Below, in pieces: positions 1 through 4,838 of a stretch of 15,704 bases of DNA (its first letter is position 1; every line of letters starts with the position of its first letter). The DNA lies in assembly GCA_964472505.1 (NCBI GenBank), contig CAYYQW010000086.1, positions 1 to 15,704 on the forward strand. The letters run 5' to 3'. Below the pieces are notes generated by a model. The model worked only from the letters and a program-made list of their open reading frames with translations, was not told the DNA's origin and did no database searches. The position numbers and the translations under genes were made by a program. The stretch is from JAYEIA01 sp964472505 (GTDB taxonomy: Bacteria; Bacteroidota; Bacteroidia; Bacteroidales; JAADGE01).

Positions 1-75
1 TTGCAAAACGGAGTGTATTTGCTGAAAGTTGAAACTGAAACAAGAGTTTATATCCAAAAAATCATCAAACAATAA
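1..75 (+). CDS. 3' end of a T9SS cargo protein (type A sorting domain), partial
   Basis: Frame 1 is open from the window edge to a TAA at 73-75 and encodes 24 residues containing NGVYLLKVETE and ending in basic KIIKQ. This is the usual final strand pattern of type A T9SS C-terminal sorting domains: Asn-Gly-hydrophobic-Tyr, a Lys-Val strand, a short turn, then a last strand ending in Lys-Ile-hydrophobic-Lys. Such domains target a protein through the outer membrane by type IX secretion and are normally cleaved at the cell surface. The rest of the gene lies upstream of the window, so the secreted domain is unknown. The identification rests on a short motif but the fit is good. Confidence 0.72.
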   Translation: MQNGVYLLKVETETRVYIQKIIKQ

Positions 76-295
76 AATCTCTTTTACAGGTGGGTTCAAC
101 TTGCTGACCAAGAACGACCTGCCGGCGTCCCCGACCCGGCAGCGTCTCCATATAGTAAGATGCTTCCGGATCCCAAAAGGGATGCCGGAAGATCTTTTCA
201 GTAGATACCGGAATCCAACCGTCTGACCGCTTGGAGTGATCGGAGGGGTGAAAAACGATTCAGGAAGTTTATTCTATAGAGTTGGATCTCGACTT
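76..295. other. Palindrome-rich spacer between convergent genes
   Basis: This spacer between the T9SS cargo and ispF looks richer in G+C than other spacers here. It holds consecutive hairpins. Hairpin A pairs 119-125 with 136-142 (CTGCCGG/CCGGCAG), a one-base bulge at 126, and 127-129 with 133-135. Hairpin B pairs 163-174 with 179-191 across an AAAA loop, 12 bp with one bulged G at 184. Hairpin C pairs 214-218 with 231-235 (TCCAA/TTGGA), with an outer CCG/CGG at 208-210 and 241-243. It could act as a two-way terminator zone, be a dispersed intergenic repeat, or make a structured RNA. No known RNA family was recognised. Confidence 0.5.
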
Positions 296-793
296 TTAAG
301 GCAGATCAATTTCATAAATCAAGACCGAAGCATAAGCCGCAATTCCTTTTTCTTCACCCACAAAGCCGAGTTTTTCGGTAGTGGTAGCCTTTATTGAAAT
401 ATCGGCTTGGTCAATTTGCATGGTATTTGCCAAGACGCTGCGCATTTTTGGCAGATAGGGTTTTAATTTAGGTTTTTGCAGCGCAATGACCGAATCAATA
501 TTGCCGATTTCATAACCGGCATTGCGAATAATGCGACAAGTTTCTTTCAGAAGGATTTTGCTGTCAATGTTTTTATATTCTTTCGATGTATCCGGAAAAT
601 GCTCTCCGATATCGCCTTTATTGGCCGCTCCGAGCAGGGCATCGGCTATGGCGTGAATGAGTGTGTCGCCGTCGGAGTGCCCCACGCAGCCTTTGTGATG
701 TTCTATTTCAATTCCGCCCAGAAAAAAACTTTCGCCTTCTGCGAGTCGGTGAACATCGTAGCCCATTCCGGTTCGTATATTAGGTTTTGGCAT
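296..793 (-). CDS. ispF: 2-C-methyl-D-erythritol 2,4-cyclodiphosphate synthase
   Basis: IspF cyclises CDP-methylerythritol 2-phosphate to 2-C-methylerythritol 2,4-cyclodiphosphate with loss of CMP, in the non-mevalonate isoprenoid pathway; the family is a cytosolic trimer. The 165-residue length is normal. The metal site is recognisable: Asp13-Val-His15 near the N-terminus and His47 after the HSDGD motif (39-43). The signature KATTTEKLGF lies near the C-terminus, and GDIGEHFPDT is also typical. The ATG at 793 adds about five residues compared with the E. coli protein; Met10 is an alternative but would remove conserved strand residues. The gene stands alone, with the closest same-strand gene about 450 bp upstream. 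A stable hairpin in its leader is listed separately. Confidence 0.96.
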   Translation of the reverse strand: MPKPNIRTGMGYDVHRLAEGESFFLGGIEIEHHKGCVGHSDGDTLIHAIADALLGAANKGDIGEHFPDTSKEYKNIDSKILLKETCRIIRNAGYEIGNIDSVIALQKPKLKPYLPKMRSVLANTMQIDQADISIKATTTEKLGFVGEEKGIAAYASVLIYEIDLP

Positions 794-812
794 ATCGTAA
801 AAGTTTAAAACA

Positions 813-852
813 GCAAACGAGCAACTTAATCTTTAGTTTGTTGCCCGTTTGC
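813..852 (-). promoter_or_regulatory. 13-bp RNA hairpin in the ispF leader
   Basis: Arms 813-825 and 840-852 pair over 13 positions with a 14-nt loop. On the minus strand every position pairs, with position 820/845 as a G-U wobble; on the plus strand the same position is an A-C mismatch. The structure therefore favours a minus-strand RNA reading toward ispF, whose ATG lies 19 nt downstream. The bases after the stem are T-rich but interrupted (TGTTTTAAACTTTT), so it could be a weak terminator for upstream transcription or a leader structure. No known riboswitch or leader family was recognised. Confidence 0.5.
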
Positions 853-896
853 ATGCGTTTAATTAAAGGTGAATGTGTGTAATTTGAAAACTCGGC

Positions 897-1058
897 TTCG
901 ACAAGCTCCGCCTACCGAAAAAACAATCATCTTAAATCTTAATACTTAATACCTAAAGTTTCGGACTAAATTTATTTGCTTGGCATTCAATTATTTACAG
1001 TAATTTACATTTTTCTACTAAGGTTTAATCCAAAAATACTTGTATTGAGCTTGTCGAA
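897..1058. repeat. Two inverted copies of a 12-mer, TTCGACAAGCTC
   Basis: TTCGACAAGCTC lies at 897-908 and its exact reverse complement GAGCTTGTCGAA at 1047-1058. The surrounding bases (CGGC before and CGCCTACCG after the first copy; TGTATT before the second) resemble short dispersed intergenic repeats that I recall from Bacteroidota genomes. That resemblance is from memory and untested. The first copy lies just outside, and the second inside, the fold-back element at 934-1213. Confidence 0.5.
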
Positions 1059-1213
1059 ATAAGGTCTTTAAAAACCTTATAATTAAAGTTTTAACCTTAG
1101 TATAAAATGTAACGCACAACGCATAAATCTTATTAGCTTGTTGATTTAAATCGATGATATTCAGTTATTTGCACAAAGTCCGAAACTTCAGTTAATACAA
1201 ATCTTAATACTTA
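934..1213. repeat. Nested fold-back (MITE-like) element between 15-bp direct repeats
   Basis: The same 15-mer, AAATCTTAATACTTA, occurs at 934-948 and 1199-1213. Just inside is a perfect 12-bp inverted repeat, AAGTTTCGGACT at 956-967 against AGTCCGAAACTT at 1177-1188. Nested within are an imperfect inverted repeat (1005-1025 with 1093-1112, one short internal bulge) and a 7-bp hairpin (1059-1065 with 1074-1080, 8-nt loop). All share roughly one centre near 1060-1070. No protein frame of note lies inside. The layout is that of a short non-autonomous element with terminal inverted repeats. The direct repeats are AT-rich and could be chance or simple-sequence copies rather than a target duplication. 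Confidence 0.45.
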
Positions 1214-1238
1214 CATCTTATATCTTACATCTTATATC
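1211..1238. repeat. Perfect tandem duplication of a 14-mer
   Basis: TTACATCTTATATC occurs twice without a gap, at 1211-1224 and 1225-1238, immediately beyond the stop codon of the minus-strand peptidase gene. It adjoins the right-hand direct repeat of the fold-back element. It looks like a replication-slippage product. Confidence 0.7.
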
Positions 1239-1239
1239 C

Positions 1240-2448
1240 CTATAAATCAAGTTTTTTCTTTACAGCTTTCGGGAGTGCATTTTTGTTAACCATGATATTG
1301 GTGGTTTGCAGTTTTACAAAGTCTTTAGAAGCATAAAAATAGCCGTCGTAGGGTCCGGATTTCCCCCAAGAGTTTTTTACTATGTAATAGGGCGTTCCGT
1401 TTTTGTCTTTAGCTTTTCCTATGATGTGCATGCCGTGGTCGTCGGTGGTGCTGTAATTATCAAAGGCTTCTTGGCGCATGGCTTGCGTTACGTCTTTTTC
1501 TTTTCCGGGTTTGTCAAATTTGTAAAGCATTTCATTTTTTTCACTTTGCGAAAGCTCGGTCCATTTGGCCAGCTCCAGATTGTTCATACTCTTAATATCG
1601 GCTTCGGGAATAACGGCCAGACCGTGTTTTGAGTATGAGAATCCTTTATGGCTGACGTCCGAAGCCCAGGCAACCGTGTAGCCGTTATCCAAGCAGTGGT
1701 CAATAATTTGCATCATCTCGTCGAGTTTTACATTATACACTTCTCCCCAGAGCCAGTTATCGGGTACTTCCAAAATGAATTTTTCATAAAAAGGGTGGTG
1801 CGTAAATGAGCTAATCTCAATATAATCGTCCGGATTAAGTTTCATATAATCGCTTACGAAACTTTTGGGAGAATACGCTTTGTTATTGAAATTGAAATTT
1901 TCGGGAAGTTGGCCGAGATAGCTTTCCAAATCCGATTTTACGGTCTTTTCCCAAACCGGCGTTAAGGTACGGTTTTTATTTTCCACAACAGCCTTTACTT
2001 TTTCAGTTAAGAGATTGTCCAATTCGCCGTGTACATGATTTTCGGTTCCGTATTCCAGGCCGGGGTAGGCGTCTTCGGTGGTAAGTCCGTAGTTTTTCAT
2101 AACGTGAATCACGTCGTGAAAAGCACCGCCGCCGCTAAAGTTTAAATGTCCGTGCATGCGTACGTAACGTTTGGCTTTGTCGTAATAGCAGTGGTTTACA
2201 ATGAACATTTCCGAAAGGTCAATGCTGTCTTTTCCGGTGCGCAACAGTTCCGATTCCAGAAAAGATATTCCGGCAAAACTCCAACAGGTGCCGGAGCGGT
2301 ATTGATTGGGAACGGCCGTGTGTGCCAGACGAAATTCTTCGGAAAAGCCGTAGCCTTCGTCTTTAACCGGGTCGTTGGTTTTTTGAGCGTAGGTGGGATT
2401 TGCTGCGATAAGCAGATAAGCAATAAATATGAGTGCAATGTTTTTCAT
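1240..2448 (-). CDS. Exported C1 (papain-like) peptidase, bleomycin hydrolase/PepC type
   Basis: This 402-residue cysteine peptidase belongs to family C1, closest in pattern to bleomycin hydrolase/aminopeptidase C. Gln49 (oxyanion hole) and catalytic Cys55 lie in NQYRSGTCWSF, catalytic His341 in DDHGMH, and Asn359 in VKNSWG. The tail ends in LPKAVKKKLDL; in bleomycin hydrolases the C-terminal tail reaches toward the active site and sets exopeptidase behaviour. Residues 1-21 form a Sec signal peptide with a likely cut after Ala21 (PTYA/Q) and no lipobox Cys, so the enzyme should act in the periplasm or outside, unlike the cytosolic PepC of other bacteria. It starts 30 nt after the SH3 lipoprotein stop, so the two are probably co-transcribed. 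The natural substrate is unknown. Confidence 0.9.
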   Translation of the reverse strand: MKNIALIFIAYLLIAANPTYAQKTNDPVKDEGYGFSEEFRLAHTAVPNQYRSGTCWSFAGISFLESELLRTGKDSIDLSEMFIVNHCYYDKAKRYVRMHGHLNFSGGGAFHDVIHVMKNYGLTTEDAYPGLEYGTENHVHGELDNLLTEKVKAVVENKNRTLTPVWEKTVKSDLESYLGQLPENFNFNNKAYSPKSFVSDYMKLNPDDYIEISSFTHHPFYEKFILEVPDNWLWGEVYNVKLDEMMQIIDHCLDNGYTVAWASDVSHKGFSYSKHGLAVIPEADIKSMNNLELAKWTELSQSEKNEMLYKFDKPGKEKDVTQAMRQEAFDNYSTTDDHGMHIIGKAKDKNGTPYYIVKNSWGKSGPYDGYFYASKDFVKLQTTNIMVNKNALPKAVKKKLDL

Positions 2449-2478
2449 GATAATTTGGTTTATGAGTAATGAGATTTT

Positions 2479-3339
2479 CTATGAGCTAAAGTCAGAAATA
2501 TCAAGGCCTATAAGTTTCCATTCTCCGTTCTTAGTGCCAAAGTAATAGCGGATGTTGTTTTTAGTGTTCAATACTTTTATGCTTACTTGGTTTCCGAGTT
2601 TCTTGGTTTCATCAATTATCATATCGGTAACGGGCAATGAGTATTCGCGCATGGTTTTGGCTGTTTCGTAGAATATGTCGGTGCCGTTTACTTTTTCGGC
2701 AAAGCAGCCGGATTTTTCCCAACCGGATTTTTCAAAACTAAATTCCGGCCATTTCTGATATTTCGGGCTGCAGGTATTTTTTTGTTTCAACAGCATTTCC
2801 ATTATACTAAGATCCGAGGTGTATTCTACCACATCATAAACCCCCGGATTATTTAGAAACAAAATACCTCGCGGATCATAAAAGTACTTTTTAATTTCCG
2901 GGTAATTTTGATGGATGTTTGAAATTACTTGGTTTACCTGCTTTAGCGTTTCTTTGTCGGAATCCGGTTTTGGGGATTGAGCAGTAATGCCGGTTTTCTC
3001 AGATGTTTGTGAACCGAATACCCAGCCGGTTTCGCCTTCAAACTCAATTTTGTACCAGAAATCGGTTTGATTATTTATGGTTTCCTGTTTTCCTTTTTCC
3101 AAAACTTTGGCTTTATCGCCGGAGTTCAGTTTCATGACCACCTCTCCGGTAGTCGGACGGCTTCGCACCCAAATATCTTTTCCTTCTATGCTGAGATATT
3201 CGGCTTTATCTTCTTCCGTTTCTGTCTTTTGTTCTTCAGTTGTGATTTCCTTATTCTTTTCATCCGGAGCTTCATCGTCGGTGCAAGCCCAAAAAGTCAG
3301 AATACTTAGCGTGAGAACGATTAAAAGTGTTTTCTTCAT
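2479..3339 (-). CDS. Lipoprotein with bacterial SH3 domain and acidic N-terminal linker
   Basis: The chosen ATG at 3339 gives 286 residues starting MKKTLLIVLTLSILTFWAC, a lipoprotein signal with lipidated Cys19. A TTG three codons upstream is less likely. After Cys comes TDDE and about 25 mostly acidic residues. An SH3b-type domain follows at about 46-112 (IWVRSRPTTGEVVMKL, then FWYKIEFEGETGWVFG). Such domains usually bind cell-wall or other peptides. The remaining 165 or so residues form a domain I do not recognise, with aromatic-rich KYFYDPRGILF and a late IRYYFGTKNGEWKLIGLDI strand pair. The acidic residues right after Cys resemble the surface-export signals described for Bacteroidota lipoproteins. 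The gene lies between ybaB (36-nt gap) and the C1 peptidase (30-nt gap). Confidence 0.8.
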   Translation of the reverse strand: MKKTLLIVLTLSILTFWACTDDEAPDEKNKEITTEEQKTETEEDKAEYLSIEGKDIWVRSRPTTGEVVMKLNSGDKAKVLEKGKQETINNQTDFWYKIEFEGETGWVFGSQTSEKTGITAQSPKPDSDKETLKQVNQVISNIHQNYPEIKKYFYDPRGILFLNNPGVYDVVEYTSDLSIMEMLLKQKNTCSPKYQKWPEFSFEKSGWEKSGCFAEKVNGTDIFYETAKTMREYSLPVTDMIIDETKKLGNQVSIKVLNTKNNIRYYFGTKNGEWKLIGLDISDFSS

Positions 3340-3375
3340 TGTGTTCAATAGTTTTTAAATACGAAAATAAGAGGG

Positions 3376-3675
3376 TTATCCTAATAAATTACCAAGCCCC
3401 GGGAGCATTCCCTGAGCCATGCTGCCCATTTTTTGTTCGTGCAGTTCTTCGGCTTTTTTTATGGCGCGGTTAATTGCAATTACCGTAAGGTCGCTTATGG
3501 TATCCGGGTCATCCGCAATGCTTTCCGAAATAATAATATCTTTCACGGTTTTGTTTCCCGTAATGATTACTTTTACCAATCCGCCTTCGGCTTCTGCCGA
3601 AAGTTCCGTTTGTTCCAGTTCTTTTTTTATGGCTTCGGTTTGCTCTTTCATTTGAGCCATCATTTTGTCAAACAT
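3376..3675 (-). CDS. ybaB: YbaB/EbfC family nucleoid-associated protein
   Basis: At 99 residues this is a normal-length YbaB/EbfC protein, a small dimeric DNA-binding protein that coats the nucleoid. It begins MFDKMMAQMKEQTEAIKKEL, the usual Met- and Gln-rich amphipathic helix, followed by the AEAEGGLVKVIITGN strand with the family's conserved Gly-Gly. A KAEELHEQKMG helix leads to a Met/Gly/Leu-rich C-terminus (GMLPGLGNLLG), also typical. In many bacteria ybaB follows dnaX and precedes recR; that context is absent here. Its neighbours are yraN, 36 nt upstream, and the SH3 lipoprotein, 36 nt downstream, suggesting one transcript. Confidence 0.93.
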   Translation of the reverse strand: MFDKMMAQMKEQTEAIKKELEQTELSAEAEGGLVKVIITGNKTVKDIIISESIADDPDTISDLTVIAINRAIKKAEELHEQKMGSMAQGMLPGLGNLLG

Positions 3676-3711
3676 AATTTGTCTTTTCTTTATTATTAAT
3701 TAAATAATTAC

Positions 3712-4077
3712 TTAATTTACTAAAGGGTAGAAAGCATCTTCAATGTGCTCAATATCAAATCCTTGTTCTTTTTCTACCAGAGATAAAATATCAAAACGAG
3801 CTTCCCAATCAATTTCAAATTTTTCTATATAAGCATTTGCTGCTTCTATCAGAAATCGTTGTTTTTTTTTGGTAACGGCCTGAAAAGGCTGTTCAAAATA
3901 AGTGCCGCTGCGGCTTTTTACTTCGGCAAAAACGATGGTTTCGTCTTTGTAGGCAATAATGTCCACTTCTTTATGTTTAAATCGCCAATTTCTGTGCTTT
4001 ATGGTGTAACCTTTAGAGCACAAGTAATCTGCTGCAGCATCTTCTCCGGCTTTTCCCAGAGTAATATTTTTTGCCAT
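3712..4077 (-). CDS. yraN: YraN family putative endonuclease-like protein
   Basis: This is a 121-residue YraN/UPF0102 protein with an archaeal Holliday-junction-resolvase/restriction-endonuclease-like fold. LGKAGEDAAADYL is the conserved N-terminal helix, and KEVDIIAYKDE followed by FAEVKSRSG gives the Asp...Glu-X-Lys nuclease-type motif. The biochemical role of the family is uncertain. I chose the ATG at 4075-4077. A TTG start at 4108-4110 would add 11 residues with no family counterpart, and it falls inside a TACTTTTG promoter element on the same strand, so it could not be transcribed from that promoter. It is the first gene of the likely yraN-ybaB-lipoprotein-peptidase operon. Confidence 0.9.
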   Translation of the reverse strand: MAKNITLGKAGEDAAADYLCSKGYTIKHRNWRFKHKEVDIIAYKDETIVFAEVKSRSGTYFEQPFQAVTKKKQRFLIEAANAYIEKFEIDWEARFDILSLVEKEQGFDIEHIEDAFYPLVN

Positions 4078-4102
4078 AAATGTAAATTTTATGGTAGTTT
4101 TG
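4070..4102 (+). promoter_or_regulatory. Bacteroidota-type promoter for the secreted protein-metG pair
   Basis: TTTG at 4070-4073 and TAGTTTTG at 4095-4102 are separated by 21 bp. This fits the Bacteroidota consensus of a TTTG -33 element and a TAnnTTTG -7 element. The ATG of the downstream gene is at 4156, 53 nt beyond the -7 element. The promoter overlaps the start codon region of divergent yraN. Confidence 0.55.
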
Positions 4103-4107
4103 CAATT

Positions 4108-4115
4108 CAAAAGTA
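4108..4115 (-). promoter_or_regulatory. -7 element for the yraN operon
   Basis: The minus strand reads TACTTTTG here, a match to TAnnTTTG, 30 nt upstream of the yraN ATG. No clear TTG -33 element is seen at the expected distance. It lies 5 bp from the divergent plus-strand -7 element, so the two transcription starts probably interfere. Confidence 0.45.
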
Positions 4116-4155
4116 AAATTAAATATTTTTTTTAAAATTACTAATTTGTTTCTGA

Positions 4156-4806
4156 ATGTTAAGAAACCTTTATGTTCTCTTTGTATTTCTGTTTGCTTTT
4201 TCAGCATCCCTTCATGCTCAAAATGAGAAGAATGCAAAGTTTGAAGGAAGCATTGAGTATGAACGATACGATTTGGATGATACCCTAATTGTAAAGATGT
4301 ACTTTAAAAATGATAAAGTCCGAATTGATTATTATACGAAAGACAAGAAACTGATTAAGTACAAAATATTTAACTTTTCAACGGAACGTATGTTAATTAT
4401 TAATCCTCAGAGGCAATTGTATGTGGAGAAGATCATAAAACAGGATATGATTCCTTTGGACTCGGAAGCTGAAATAAGTAAAACCGGAAACCACAAAAAA
4501 ATTCTGGGGAAAGGAGTATATCAGTGGATTGTTAAAAATACCAAGCGAAATACGGTGGTCAGTTATTGGGTTTTGCCCGGGAGCTGCGATTATTACAGTT
4601 ATATATTTCAAGCCATGGGGCGCACCAATAAAATATTTGGTTATTACAGCCATATTCCTGACAGTAAGGGTTTTATTTTGTTGGAAGCCGAAGAGTTTTC
4701 TTTGATAAGAGACCGACGAATGCGCTTTGTCGCTACAAAAATCATTAAACAAAGCCCGAATCCTAAGCTTTTTGAGTTGCCCGATAATTATGAATTATTT
4801 GAATAA
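4156..4806 (+). CDS. Secreted hypothetical protein, possibly LolA/DUF4412-like
   Basis: The 216-residue product starts with a signal peptide (about 1-21, cut near LHA/QNEK) and has no lipobox, so it should be periplasmic. The rest is strand-rich: FEGSIEYERYDLDDTLIVKMYFKNDKVRID, then MLIINPQRQLYV, a SYWVLPGSCDYYSYI segment with its single Cys, and IIKQSPNPKLFELPDNYELFE at the end. The order (IEYE, K-M-YFKNDKVRID, a statement of stored state, and a closing P-x-LFELPDNYE) resembles Bacteroidota DUF4412/LolA-fold proteins, but this is a judgement by eye with no motif that proves it. It lies 32 nt upstream of metG and probably shares its transcript. Confidence 0.7.
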   Translation: MLRNLYVLFVFLFAFSASLHAQNEKNAKFEGSIEYERYDLDDTLIVKMYFKNDKVRIDYYTKDKKLIKYKIFNFSTERMLIINPQRQLYVEKIIKQDMIPLDSEAEISKTGNHKKILGKGVYQWIVKNTKRNTVVSYWVLPGSCDYYSYIFQAMGRTNKIFGYYSHIPDSKGFILLEAEEFSLIRDRRMRFVATKIIKQSPNPKLFELPDNYELFE

Positions 4807-4838
4807 ATCTTTTTTACGGAAAGAATAAAATATAACTA

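Noticed and set aside
29..226. 65-codon plus-strand frame, and a 64-codon open minus-strand frame at 65-259 (ATG at 151)
   Set aside because: The plus frame overlaps the T9SS tail in another frame, and both run across the hairpins. Open frames on both strands are expected in GC-rich palindromic DNA. Neither looks like a known protein.
476..808. Plus-strand frame opposite ispF
   Set aside because: It lies antisense to a clear ispF with conserved catalytic residues and has no family features.
1031..1038. Minus-strand TATTTTTG as an ispF promoter -7 element
   Set aside because: It lies about 240 nt upstream inside the repeat element, with no -33 partner, and such AT-rich matches arise by chance.
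794..1239. CRISPR array or tRNA in the largest gene-free spacer
   Set aside because: There are repeats, but only in pairs and of mixed type, with no regular spacers and no cloverleaf.
3340..3348. TTG start three codons upstream for the SH3 lipoprotein
   Set aside because: The ATG at 3339 gives a standard Lys-Lys signal start; the extra residues add nothing.
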